Source of the DNA: Incumbomyces delicatus
Lineage: Eukaryota; Ascomycota; Eurotiomycetes; Chaetothyriales; Trichomeriaceae
Length of the DNA: 64,000 bases
Direction of reading: 5' to 3'
Assembly (NCBI GenBank): GCA_017655985.1
Contig: JACJVS010000003.1
Span: 2,294,001-2,358,000, forward strand
Part shown: in pieces, positions 32,404-43,098 of the stretch
How the letters are laid out: the number at the start of each line of letters is the position of its first letter
Position numbering within the stretch: the first letter of the stretch is position 1
The notes under the pieces: model-generated
Seen by the model: the letters and a program-made list of their open reading frames with translations, nothing else
Database searches by the model: none
Told to the model about the DNA's origin: nothing
Position numbers and translations under genes: made by a program

Positions 32404-33291
32404 GTTGTGATACTATTAACAGATTGAAATTAATTGCGACCATCAGTGGCGAGGTCAAGCCACAGAAATCGCGAAAGAAAGCAATGCATGCAGTTCCGTG
32501 AGGATCGCTGCGATGGACTGTCACTCATTGCCACTCCTTGCCAGTCACTCAGGCTTGGGCCGCTAATCTCGCGAACGCTTAACTACAAACGGAAGCTCGA
32601 ATGAGAAAAATCTCCACCGTGAAGGGGAATCCTACTAGTACCCCGCGTTCTAGAATCTCCGAAGGCCGCTTTTGCAAACACTAGGGCAAAAAGGTCCTTC
32701 AAGACTATTGGGCAACAACAAGCTCGCTTGGATCTTTTTAGTTTATCTCGCGCTCAGCCCGATCTCCTCCAACTTACGGCGTCCTTTTACCAGCATGCAA
32801 TATGCCAATAGGGCGTAGACGCTTGCCGCGGACATGCGTGGGTTGAGAAATGCCGACACCCAAAGGCTGCTGAAGGCTGATTGATTGGGGGGCCAATATC
32901 CACCCTCATCCGTTCCGCTCTGCACTGTTTCGAACTCACATCTCTGGGTTCAAATCGAGTATCAATCCACGCAGTATGACGAACAAAAACGATCAATGGC
33001 TCGACATGGGTGGTCAGTGCATCGTACCAAGCCATTGATCGAGGTTCTTATCTCATGAGTTACAACACCTGTATAATTCTATTGGTCCCTCCAGTCGATC
33101 TCTCCGGCACGCTATTAACGCTTAGCACTCCGTTCTTGCTTATACGAGCGGTGCCAAGCTCGACTTGACGTACGCTGTTTCTTGCTCCATCGATATTTCA
33201 CTACTTATGTCTTGGACATCCTACCCCTACACAATCACCCTGTTTCTGCTCACATGGTAACGGCACAGCAAACAAAATTAGTCAAGACGAA
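32404..33291. promoter_or_regulatory. Shared divergent promoter, regulator / amine oxidase
   Basis: An 888-bp region between divergent starts. GATA-type sites (TTATCT on the plus strand) lie at 32743-32748 and 33048-33053, which would fit nitrogen control by an AreA-type factor. A GGTTCAAATC near 32948 is not a tRNA. No gene is supported. Confidence 0.4.
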
Positions 33292-34803
33292 ATGAACCAA
33301 ACACGCGAGGGCTTCCAGTGGACCAAGGACCAGGGCCTGCAGCAAGGTGTACCCACAATAGCAGCCATTAAACCTGAATCGAATGTCCCAAGCAACGACA
33401 ACGTCTACGATGTGATCATTATTGGGGCTGGTTATGCTGGACTTACTGCAGCTCGAGATCTGACGACCTCTGGAGTCAACGTGCTGCTCCTCGAAGCAAG
33501 AGATCGCATTGGTGGACGAACCTGGTCGTCGAGGATCAACGGCCATAATTTTGAGATGGGTGGCACGTACGTGCATTGGGCGCAACCAAATCTGTGGCGA
33601 GAGGTTGCTCGATATGAAATGCAAAAGGGCCTAGATTGTGCCGTTGATCTTTCGCAAGGTGTCACTGCCATTTCACTGACCACCCCTACCGAGTCTAGGA
33701 CCATAAGCCAAAATGAACAGGTATGACTGCCTCGAGATATCCTCGCATCAAGTATTGACGATATGCGTTTTCAGGCAGAAATTTTCAGTTCAGCTCTTCT
33801 CAAATATATTAATGTGGATGGTGATGTTTGTAAACTCATCATGCCTTACCCACACAACCCAAGCTTCGTTCCGGACGCCGCAAGCGTCGACAGTCTCAGC
33901 CTCAGAGACCGTCTTGATCAAATCCAGGACACTCTCGACCCAACTGAACACACCCTTCTCGAGGCCTTTCTCGCAACACTCAGTGGGGCTAAACTGGAGG
34001 AAGCTGGGTTTTTTGATATTGTGCGTCTGTGGGCGCTCTGTGGGTATTCTGTGGACGGCCTAATTGCGCTCTGCTCCCTTTTCAAATTCCATGATGGCCA
34101 ATCTGATTTTGCAAAGAGATTTTTCCAGGAAGCACTGGATACACAGAAATTGTCCTACGCTTTCAATTGTCCAGTTGCTTCCATCAAGGATATCGGCAAT
34201 GGAGTTCAAGTGACCACAACAACAGGCCAGCTCTTTCAAGGTCGGCGAGTGATCTGCACAATCCCGCACAACGTCCTGGACACCATCATCGTCGATCCAC
34301 CCCTGGATGGGGCAAAGAAGGATGTCATCGGCACGCATCATGTCAACAGGAGCGTGAAGGTGCATGCCGAGGTCCAACCGAGTGAGCTCCGTACGTGGAT
34401 GGGAGTGGCGTATCCAAAAAACCAGTTCATACAAGCCGCTGGTGAAGCAATCACTCCGGCGGGCAATGCTCGCCTCGTGTGTTTTGGGGCAGCAATCGAT
34501 CCTATCCAACCTGAGGACGACATTCAGCAAACAGTGAGTGCAATCAAGAAACTCAATGGACAGATAAGTGTGGAACGCCTCGTATTTCACAACTGGGGAA
34601 GGGACGAATATGCGAAAGGAGGCTGGAGCTCGTTACCTCCCGAAATGGCGACAACGAGAAATATTGGTGTTTTAAGAGAGCCGCACGGCAATGTGTTATT
34701 TGCAAATGCCGACTGGGCCCTTGGCTGGAGGGGTTTCATCGATGGGGCCATAGAGGAGGGTGCACGGGCTGCGAAATCTGTTAGGGAGGAGTTGAAAAGC
34801 TAA
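33292..34803 (+). CDS. Flavin-containing monoamine oxidase (MAO-N type)
   Basis: Two exons, 33292-33720 and 33775-34803, split by a GTATGA...TTCAG intron; 485 residues. The N-terminal Rossmann fold (YDVIIIGAGYAGLTAARDL, near 39-57) binds FAD, followed by LLLEARDRIGGRTWSS and FEMGGTYVHWAQPN. The C-terminal FAD contact NADWALGWRGFIDGAIEEG is the fungal MAO-N hallmark; there is no Cys for covalent FAD as in animal MAO. The enzyme oxidises primary amines to aldehydes, ammonia and peroxide. There is no obvious N-terminal leader, and no PTS1 at the end (EELKS). With its neighbours it forms an amine-use cluster; the exact amine is unknown. Confidence 0.9.
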
Positions 34804-35282
34804 GCGTTGTTGGGATAGTATTCCCTGGCCGTGAAATGACGGTGATATGTAAGTATTTTTTGTGATATCATAACCACTGTAGCTTGAAAATTTGTTCCGC
34901 AACTTGCTGTGTTACGCCTCCGGTCATCGCAGGTTCTATGCTACGACGATCTCTATGATTGGCATGAAGTCCAAGCAGGGTACACCAGCAACCAAGCTTG
35001 GAAATGAGCTCGCGTCTAACCGATGCTTAAGCACTGGTCCAGATTTTGACACTTGCTCTCTCGTGCCAGCGATTCTAAGCTAAACAATCGAACCTGATTC
35101 CATAGATTTAGTGAACGTGCAAATCATCATAGTCTTTGTATCTCTACGCATGAAAAGTGTCCTTGAATTGCTTGTCCGTGGTCACAGGAGCCATATCGTG
35201 TGGCTTCTTCAAGTCAAAATCCGTGGGTTTGTCTCAGGAACGCCTAATGACCACTGCCGCATGCTAAGACTGCCGCACCCAT

Positions 35283-35594
35283 TTCTTATATTCTATTGGC
35301 TGAAGCAAGTTCGGTAATATTTAGATAATGAATACCTTACTGTTTCGGACGTTTTAAAATCGCACATAGAGTGATCGTTTCTAACTATAGTACGTCTAAT
35401 CGCAGTACCGTCTAATCGCAGAAGCGTGGCTCCGAACACCCGATCTAACTGCTCGATGCTAAGATCACTTAATATAATTCTTATATATCTATTAGCTAGA
35501 GTAAATTCGGTAGTATTTAGGTTATAAATACCCCACTGCTCCGAACGTTTAGGATTATACTTTGAGTAATAGTTTCTAACTACGATACGTCTAG
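35283..35594. repeat. Diverged direct repeat pair, about 118 bp each
   Basis: Copy 1 is 35283-35400 and copy 2 is 35478-35594. They share TTCTTATAT, TTCGGTA(A/G)TATTTA, TTTCTAACTA and TACGTCTA blocks in order. The differences look mostly like transitions, as expected from RIP. Confidence 0.6.
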
Positions 35595-35639
35595 TTAAAG
35601 TACGTCTAGTCGAGTGCGTCTAGTCGTAGTACGTTTAAT

Positions 35640-35755
35640 CGCTGCGTCGTCTCCTGCGTCGCCTTCTACGTCGTCTTCTGCGTCGTCTTCAGCAGCGTCG
35701 CCTTCAGTAGCGTCTTCTACGTCGTCTTTAGCAGCGTCGTCTTTAGCAGCCTAGA
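35640..35755. repeat. Short-period tandem tract (GTCGTCTTCTGC-like)
   Basis: About ten units of a degenerate 12-15 bp motif (GTCGTCTTCTGC, GTCGCCTTCAGTAGC, GTCTTCTACGTC). It has no lasting open frame and is not coding by itself. Confidence 0.6.
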
Positions 35756-35781
35756 CCAGCATCTTCCATAAGTGGCAGAGT

Positions 35782-36363
35782 TGCACGCGCAAAAAATGGG
35801 CAGGAAACGGCTGTTGTGATTGGTCAATAATACGGCAGTCTTGGCATGCGGCGCTAGGCAATAGGCGTTCCTGAGACAAACCCAAAATACGTCGCCTCAT
35901 CGGTAGAGTTGCGCTCTTGCCACGCTAGAATGTCCTCAAAATTGCGACACTTTTTGCTGATGTTGAAATCTGGAAAGGGGTGCTTCTGCACGGCCGTTAA
36001 CCGGGTGATAAAGAGGAACTTGCTAGCCTCGACGAATACTGGAACCGTCTATTCAACTGGGGCTTTACCGCTGGTATCGTCTTTGTGAAAGGTAGATCCC
36101 GGTATGTAAGCTACCGACTCGAGAGTATTTCTGTATTCATCACGGTCACGAAACGCAAAATCACCGTCGTCTTGAATCTAATGCGGTACAGAGATATGAA
36201 GCTGGTAATCAGGTCAGTGTCCCTATAATAATAGGCGCGGGCCTTGCCCCTAGGGCAACGCCAGCGGCATCAGATATTGCACGTACAAAATGGGTGTAGA
36301 ACGTCTACGCTGATTGGTTAATAATGCGGCAGTCTTGGCACGAGGCAGTGGTCATTAGGCGTT
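35782..36363. repeat. Diverged direct repeat pair, about 87 bp each, 0.5 kb apart
   Basis: Copies are 35782-35869 and 36278-36363. Both run from TGCACG through (A)AAATGGG, TGATTGGT(C/T)AATAAT and GCGGCAGTCTTGGCA (copy 2 spelling) to AGGCGTT. They may be the ends of an old element, or target-type duplications. Confidence 0.55.
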
Positions 36364-36535
36364 TAAGGCAATACAGTATTGGTAACAGGCGCACGTGGTG
36401 GGGTTATCCCAAGGAGTGGGGTTATCCAAAGGATGGGGCCAGATGGTATAAAGGAAGGCTGATTTACGCGAAATGAGGCGTGCAAGGACAGCATTGTCTC
36501 CACATGTACTGCCTGTCACTCTGAGTTAATTGTTC

Positions 36536-38503
36536 ATGATGGACTATCGGGATCTTAATCAAAGAACGAACGAGATTCGCCTTCTGACAATCCTAACGAC
36601 TAACGCCTCCCCACACGCACCAACTACACCTCGAGAAGCTCTTCCATCGGATCCTGACGTTGTTTACTGCAAATCACACTATTTACCCCTGCAAGACTGG
36701 CGTTCAGACGGGAGAAATGATGCGATCAAAGATAATCCCCACTGTGGAGGATTCATTGCACTCAGCTATATGTGGGGAAGCGAAGGCGACCTAGATGTAG
36801 TCTATGTCGACGATACTGCAATTCCGGTTCAACGCAACCTAAAGCAGGCACTCAAAGCCCTGAGGACAACGCGCTTCATCGAAACTGGTTGTAAAGTCTG
36901 GTGCGATGCAATATGTATTAACCAACGAAATACGGCTGAGCGCAGTCGAGAAGTCACACGAATGCGAGACATTTACCAAAGCGCCTCTGATGTGGTGGTT
37001 TGGTTGGGTGACTCTGCAGATGGTAGCGATGACGCTATCGATTTCATTAACGGCGTCTATCAAGCTCAATTGACCGGAATGAAATCCGTTAGAGATTTTC
37101 TCAAAGAGGTATTTGTTTGGCAAGGCACCACTATATGGGATAAATTAACAAAGTTGATCATTCGACCGTACTTCTGGCGACTGTGGATCATCCAAGAATT
37201 AGTTATGGGTCGCCGAGATACTCCGATTTTGTGCGGGGAGAAAATCACGACATGGGAGAGGATGCACAGGGTTTACCATAGTTTCAATATGCATGAAGGC
37301 GCGACCAGGGGCCAAGAATGCCCTACAGCTTTCCAAATGGAGCTTCAACTAGCGGATCCGGCAGTTTTCGAGGCTTACCAAAATGTGCTATTTTATTTAT
37401 GGGGAAGATGCAATGACATCCGGATCCTACAAGATGCTTGGGAACAGAATCAAAGCACCAGCATGAGACACCTAATGGCGCGTTGTCGCGTTGCAAAGTG
37501 TTCGAATCCCTTGGACAAAGTCTACGGCATTCTCGGTATCCTAGGCCGAGCATTCTCTGCGAAAATAATTCCTGATTACAACTCTTCTGTCCGCGAAGCT
37601 TACATTAGTTTCGCAAGAGCGTGGATTGAAGTGGAAGGGACATTAGATGTCCTCACCCAATGCGGTGAATCCGGAGAAAATATCAAGCTCAACCACGTAA
37701 TTCCTTCTTGGGTCCCTGACTTACACCAGGAGATCAAAGCGCAATTAAGTAATTCTGAGCCGAAATACAACGCCCACGGCCAGACTGGTGCTTCCGTGAC
37801 ATTTATTCGTGGCGGCACAGTGCTCTCTGCCAAAGGCGTCGTCTTCGATGAGATCGATGGCTTAAGTGGTGTCCGATTCTACGAGGATGATATTCAAAAC
37901 TTTCCTGACATCCAGAATTCAACACACACCGAAAATCCTTACGGCACCGACGACAGTGCACTCAGAGAAGCCCTCTGGCGCGCTCTGGTCGGCAACAGGG
38001 ACAGCTTTGGCAACACTGCCAGTGCATCATACTCCTGCGTACTCGATTCAGCGATCTTTGGCCCACACCCCGCAGAAAGAGCCACAGACAAATGGTCTGA
38101 TGACTTCGACCTACCCTTATGGATGAAGCGTAACGCGGATTTTTTAATTTGCGGGGCTAGGCCATTGAAATACTTCCTTCAAGATAGCAGAGCGCCACAG
38201 CATTCTGCAGAGCAGTACTATCGTTGCAGATATCGAATGAAAAAATTCTTATGGTCAAGACGACTAGTGACGACTAAAAAGGGCTTTATTGGTGTTGTGC
38301 CACGGCCTGTTCGACGCGGTGACATTGTTGCAGTTTTATTAGGTTGTAGTGCTCCTCTTGTTTTAAGGCCGTATGTTGATGGAGATGAAAAGATGATGGA
38401 GATCATAGCAGCAGAATGTTTTATTCAAGGAATCATGGATGGGGAGGTAGTTCGGGGGCTTCAAGAGGGGAAGTACTTCATTCAGGAAATTTTAATAGGG
38501 TAG
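36536..38503 (+). CDS. HET-domain (heterokaryon incompatibility) protein
   Basis: A single exon from ATG 36536 (a second ATG follows at once); 655 residues. The N-terminal HET domain shows its blocks in order: GGFIALSYMWG near 72-82, NLKQALKALRTTRF near 102-115, VWCDAICINQRNTAERS near 122-138, and ASDVVVWLGDS. The later part (CSNPLDKVYGILGI, IIPDYNSSVREAY) is the usual C-terminal extension in such genes, ending with a conserved GDIVAVLLGC segment. HET proteins trigger cell death on fusion with a different strain; modern work links them to TIR-like NAD hydrolysis. No partner gene is recognised next to it. It sits just after repeat-rich DNA, as is common for HET genes. Confidence 0.92.
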   Translation: MMDYRDLNQRTNEIRLLTILTTNASPHAPTTPREALPSDPDVVYCKSHYLPLQDWRSDGRNDAIKDNPHCGGFIALSYMWGSEGDLDVVYVDDTAIPVQRNLKQALKALRTTRFIETGCKVWCDAICINQRNTAERSREVTRMRDIYQSASDVVVWLGDSADGSDDAIDFINGVYQAQLTGMKSVRDFLKEVFVWQGTTIWDKLTKLIIRPYFWRLWIIQELVMGRRDTPILCGEKITTWERMHRVYHSFNMHEGATRGQECPTAFQMELQLADPAVFEAYQNVLFYLWGRCNDIRILQDAWEQNQSTSMRHLMARCRVAKCSNPLDKVYGILGILGRAFSAKIIPDYNSSVREAYISFARAWIEVEGTLDVLTQCGESGENIKLNHVIPSWVPDLHQEIKAQLSNSEPKYNAHGQTGASVTFIRGGTVLSAKGVVFDEIDGLSGVRFYEDDIQNFPDIQNSTHTENPYGTDDSALREALWRALVGNRDSFGNTASASYSCVLDSAIFGPHPAERATDKWSDDFDLPLWMKRNADFLICGARPLKYFLQDSRAPQHSAEQYYRCRYRMKKFLWSRRLVTTKKGFIGVVPRPVRRGDIVAVLLGCSAPLVLRPYVDGDEKMMEIIAAECFIQGIMDGEVVRGLQEGKYFIQEILIG

Positions 38504-39485
38504 CATGGTGACCGCATTGTAAAAACTGGGGAACGGCCTGCCTGTTCAAGAAAACCTTCCCTGCCCCAGATGAGCGTAAGCGAAGTAGGGGATTTGTTGG
38601 AAAGCAGCATTAGTAATGTCTTCCTGTGGCGGTGCGGCAGAGTTGTAGCAAACAGGCGTCATCGTTGTAGAGCACCAAGGAAATGCAACATCTACAACCC
38701 GGGTTTTGAATTTATATTACCCCCGAAAAATCCGACAACAATGAAAAGAGCAGTACGGGTGAAGATGGCTACAAAAAACAAACATTGTCCAAAACTGCTT
38801 GAGTTTCGACGTCTGAGAATCTCAATCGGTCGTCTTCGCACGAACAACGAACGCGTTGAGTTGAACTTATTGGTTTAACGTTCACGCAACTTCGATGGAT
38901 AGAGTACCGCCAGTAGCGGGTATGCTGGCTTTACTCTACTCCGCCGCTCCTCCTTCGTTTACTTCAGCAATGTCAAGTTATTCGCATTTTCGTATTTACT
39001 GCAATATATTTGGTGAAAATAAAGGTTCCACTGTTTTTGCATTAAATTTTGCGACTTGTGGGAAAATGTGGAAATGAATTCCTAATGTCCGTGGGTTTTG
39101 GTAGAAACTACGTACCAAATTCTTCATCCGTGTAAATCGGCGGGACATTTCTTTGGCAGCTTCCGAAAGGGACCGGAACCAGATTTTGCAAACGTTTCTT
39201 CTGCAACAGAATTGAATGGGTTCTTTGAAGGAAGCTACGTTCAAAAGAATTCTGCAATACCCAACGTGACTGACCCATGTGATTGTGCTACCCCAGAACA
39301 AGAGAAGGGGTGTCAGGCACCGATACCGGACACATTCATTCCACGGGACCCTCGTTGGACTTGGATTTGCTTTGAGTAACACCAACTTGAACTATATATA
39401 AATCCAGCGTTGTGCTTAAGTCCAAGTGCTCCAAAACAGCGCGTGTTTCGTAGCATTCAAGATTGTGGATGACAACACCAAACTA
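38504..39485. other. Intergenic, no supported gene
   Basis: Frames at 38570-38878 and 39098-39379 (with its antisense) are open but lack either an ATG or family resemblance. A TATATATAA near 39393-39401 lies upstream of nothing coding on the plus strand. Probably the 3' flanks of two convergent genes. Confidence 0.4.
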
Positions 39486-41054
39486 TCAAAGGTATTGGAC
39501 GATTGCGGCTCCTTGCTCCTGGACGTATGACAGAATTGCTTTGGCAAGGCCAACATCGTCCGCAGTCTCTGGCCATTCAACCAGAACATCAAGAACAATT
39601 TTGGTGGGTGCTATCAACGCCGAGAGGCCCAACGAAGCCGAGTCGTTGTTGAGAAAGAAATATACGGACCGAAAGATATACCTCGCGTACATCCTAAAAT
39701 TTCCAATATCTCCAAACCCCCTGGTCTCAATGGACTCCCGTGACTTTAAAGGAACCCCGCTTGCAAGACCGGCCACAAGGCCCCGTAGGCGGCACATGCC
39801 GGAATGAAGCATTGTGGTCATTGCCCAATAAAGTGTCAAGAGTCGGGCAACATGAACATCGGTAAACCAGAACTGAGGACGCGACAATAATTCAGGTGGT
39901 AGGGACTGTAATCCCGCGGTTGGATGAACAGGCTGCGGAGCCTCCCAAAAAGGCTTCTCTGGGTATAACGTGTGTTCGAATTCGCGCATGAACTGTCGCC
40001 TTCGTTCGTCAAGCTCATAACAAGATTGAAGAAGATCGCTCGCGCTGCAGAGTAGTAGTTCTGGATCCTTTAGGCTTGGAAGCTGGTGGGCCCTGTCTAG
40101 CAAGCTTGGGGCCTCAAGTAGTAAATCAACTAATCTGTCGAGCATGGTTCTGGGCGTCGTTGAGAACGGGATCGCCATCCATTCTGGCTCAATCAAAAAG
40201 GTCTGCCTGGATGCGAGAGACTGGAGACTCTTATGAAAATAGGTCAGCGCTATTCTCACCTGTACGGTTGCTCAACTTACGCCTATAAGTCGGAATGTAA
40301 CGAAGACGGAATGGCCTAGGCTTGAAGTGGTCCTGCGAGGCCCTCTTGCACGCACGAGCGCTGCGCATCCATCGTAATGACTATTGTAACCACGTAGATT
40401 TCTCCCCGGACATTCAAAGACTTCAAACATGATGCAGACAAGGCAGGCTGCTAGAATTTGATCATCATCTAGGCATTTTGGGTCATTGATGGCTTTTCTA
40501 AGTTGTCGTAGCCCCTGGATGTACAACTCCAGGCCCTGGTTGATCAGTCGATGATCAAGTGTTTGATGGCCCAAGTGGGAAACACAACATGCAGTGGCAA
40601 AGCTTTCTAAACATGGTGTAATTTGAGAAATCTGAGGGATTGAAACCAGCCAACTTCCGTCAGCCATGTGACGGGTTTGGCTGTTGGCGCCATGTTGAGA
40701 ATAAAAGCCCTGGAGAAGGTTCTGGCGCACTGTAGTGGCCTCTAAGGCCTTCATGGTCGAGCACATTGACTGCAGGATCCATGGCTGTGCGTGATGATTC
40801 TGACGCCCACTTAGGACACCTTTGTCAAATAAGGAGCGTGCTGTAGCTACCTGGCGCGTAACTTCTTGGCGCTTCGCGGTACCCTTGCTTCCATCAAAAG
40901 CCTTATTGTGGACAAAAATGGCTTCTCGTTTGTAGCCAGGGCATATTCGCCCGGCATTTTGACAAATGACGCATCCTGGACGCTCCAAACTACAGGCGAT
41001 CTTTCGCTTACGACAAGCATGGCACCCTTTTGATTTGCCAGGAACGCCTACCAT
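39486..41054 (-). CDS. Zn2Cys6 transcription factor
   Basis: Two exons, 41054-40281 and about 40229-39486; 505 residues. The start is the first ATG (MVGVPGKSKG). The zinc cluster C-HA-C-RKRKIA-C-SLERPG-C-VI-C-QNAGRI-C lies at residues 11-38, followed by PGYKRE. A PF11951-type regulatory domain follows (SFATACCVSHLGH, DDDQILAACLVCIMFEVFE, YNSHYDGCAALVRARGPR), then after the intron QTFLIEPEWMAIPF. The intron (donor GTAAGT) can end at AAG (40230) or CAG (40221); both keep frame and differ by three residues. It is divergent from a DUF7702-like membrane protein 500 bp away. Targets are unknown. Confidence 0.86.
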
Positions 41055-41554
41055 CTTGAATTGAGGCGTCTCTCGGTTCTGAAAACTGTCAATAGGAGAT
41101 TGAGAAATTTGCAAAGGGGAGGTAGATGACCAGCTTCTGAGGCAGACTGCAACTGGTACAGCCTAGCTGACGCGAAGATCAGTTAAACCCATTTAGGAAT
41201 CAAGAAGCGCCCACGTGACCGGGGCGACGATGATTGGTCAGGCATTTTGCTCCTCAGTTATTCTCGTGGAAAAGGTCGAAAAGAAGGTTGGAACTAATTT
41301 GTAGATTTTGCTGTTGTACCAGGCAATGGCTGCAGTGCTCCGCCAGATAGAAACGGCTTGCCTGGTCGAGTATGGCTGCGCGCGAGGTTCTGGCGCTGGC
41401 TCTGTCCCCTAGGCAGCATCATAGTGCATGAGGATATATACCTGCCATTGCGAGAGATGAGCAGAAATTGTCCCAGTCACTTCATCAGCAGGAATCGGGA
41501 CACTTCCAAACACTTCGACTCCAACACGCCATATAGTGCTTGTCAGACATCGAC
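41055..41554. promoter_or_regulatory. Divergent promoter, regulator / DUF7702 protein
   Basis: A 500-bp region between two divergent starts. No clear operator is identified; a CACGTG E-box lies within CGCCCACGTGACCGG near 41214. No gene is supported. Confidence 0.4.
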
Positions 41555-42351
41555 ATGTTAGGCGCTCGCAGCAGTCTCGGCATAGCGGTGGTCGTGTTCT
41601 ACGTACCCATCGTTGCACTTGCGACGTACCTCACATTCGTTCGCCATGGGCGTCCACGTATGCCTTGGTTGCTCCTTGTCACATTCTCGTGCTGTGGGTA
41701 GCGACGATGTAAAGATTGACTGAGGGTGGTGCTAACTTTCATCCAGTCAGAGTAGCCTCCGGCGTCGTGTCCATCCTTTACCCGGATAGAATCCGGAACA
41801 CCGGTCTTCTAGTCGCTGCCATCATCACGCTGAACGTCGGCGTCATCCCGCTCCTGATTTGCACGATTGGTTTCATTCGGCTCATTGCAAAGCTCGATCA
41901 CGCCAATTCGGAGAGACTCCGCAAGGCAATTCTCTTCACACGCTTAGGGTTCGGGGCGGGCATCGCACTCCTGGTCGCCGGGGGCGTGATGGTTGGAATG
42001 TATAAAGCGCCAGGCCTTGCAAGCACGGGGGCTACATTGTGCAAAGCGGGATATGTGGTAATAGCTTGTGTTCTTGCAGGGATGGCTCTGTTCGAAGCAT
42101 ACTTCTGGATGTACCGCCACCGGCTAGGTCGGTCGTCACGAATCTGCCTCCTGGCTATCTCTGTTGCAATGCCGTTCCAGGTTGTTCGGATTGCCTATGC
42201 TCTGTTAGAAGGATTCCATGGAGACAGTGCAAGGTGGAATGTGCTCACAATTTCCTTGGGGGTGTTCATTGGTATGGTCTTGATCATGGAATATGTGGTG
42301 GTGATGATATATGTGGCAACAGGATTCGCCATCGAACCGGTGGAGAAATAG
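41555..42351 (+). CDS. Seven-helix fungal membrane protein (DUF7702-like)
   Basis: Two exons, 41555-41693 and 41747-42351, joined by a GTGGGT...ATCCAG intron with a GCTAAC branch site; 247 residues. Seven hydrophobic segments are seen, starting with LGIAVVVFYVPIVALATYLT and ending with GMVLIMEYVVVMIYVATGF. Arg/His between helices 1 and 2 (FVRHGRPRMPW) and the FSC-FRVASG join fit the fungal DUF7702 family, whose function is unknown; topologically it resembles receptor- or RTA1-like proteins. The short C-tail (IEPVEK) is cytosolic or lumenal. It shares a promoter with a Zn2Cys6 factor. Confidence 0.75.
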
Positions 42352-43098
42352 ATGATGGCCAGGGATGTTGAATGTCGAACACTGTCCTCCAAGCAGCATC
42401 GACTACCTCTGCCCGGTGGGATAAGGCATCTTCACGAACAGGCACCAACAGTGAAGCAATGCCATTTGCATGATTAGAGTCGATTGTGTTGTGCAGAAAA
42501 CGAACATTTATCGCATCTCTTTGAGGACATAGTCTGCCGTGTTGAAAGGCTTCATTACCAGAAAGCTGCTTGCTGGGGTGAATGATGAGCTATTTGCCCG
42601 AGAAGCGAAAGGCACGGTATTCTATGACCCCTTGATCGATACCTACGTAGGTACCGAAGCCACGGGCGTCTTTATTCTCCTTCAGAACCGCCGATGTAAG
42701 AGCTGGGCGGTGAGAGAACAAAGAAGCGGCTGCTATTATGCTAAAGCAGTGGCCTCAGGGTGTCTCCTTCTCCGAGAACGGCTTAAGTAGATTGCGAAGT
42801 AGAAGACGGTTAAGTACGAAGTACAAGCGTCATCCTTGGCGCTGGACTCGGGCCAAGTGCGGCGGGCGGCGGCTTTTCAGGCTGCTAGGCAGAAAGCTCC
42901 TGCGCATTTTCTTGGTCTTGGCGGCCTCCAATTAGATTTGCCTTGTGGTCGAGTCACAGCAATCTCGCAGCGAACTTTACGCCTCTGTCAGGAGTTTGAC
43001 CAAGCCTCTCATCGGCACTGACGTGACGCTCTGATCTGGTCGAGGCTGCTTCGGTACACGAATATCATCCATCACACATCACACATCTTCCATTCACA
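42352..43098. other. Intergenic, no supported gene
   Basis: It contains a copy of the dispersed motif (AAGTACGAAGTAC, 42812-42824) and the eIF2-alpha promoter with ACACATC repeats just before the ATG. A frame at 42539-42790 lacks support. Confidence 0.45.

Larger units (their letters stand above)
34804..36535. other. Repeat-rich intergenic region
   Basis: No gene is supported over 1.7 kb. The region holds two pairs of diverged direct repeats and a short-period tandem tract (separate entries). The last 200 bp hold two copies of a 17-bp TGGGGTTATCC-type unit (36398-36436), an ATGGTATAAAGG TATA-like box near 36443, and the leader of the HET gene. Confidence 0.55.

Noticed and set aside
32945..32960. 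tRNA B-box-like GGTTCAAATCGAG
   Set aside because: The box lacks the final CC and no cloverleaf can be drawn around it.
39098..39379. 93-codon plus-strand frame with several Cys
   Set aside because: It has no ATG and no convincing upstream exon; a small secreted protein cannot be supported.
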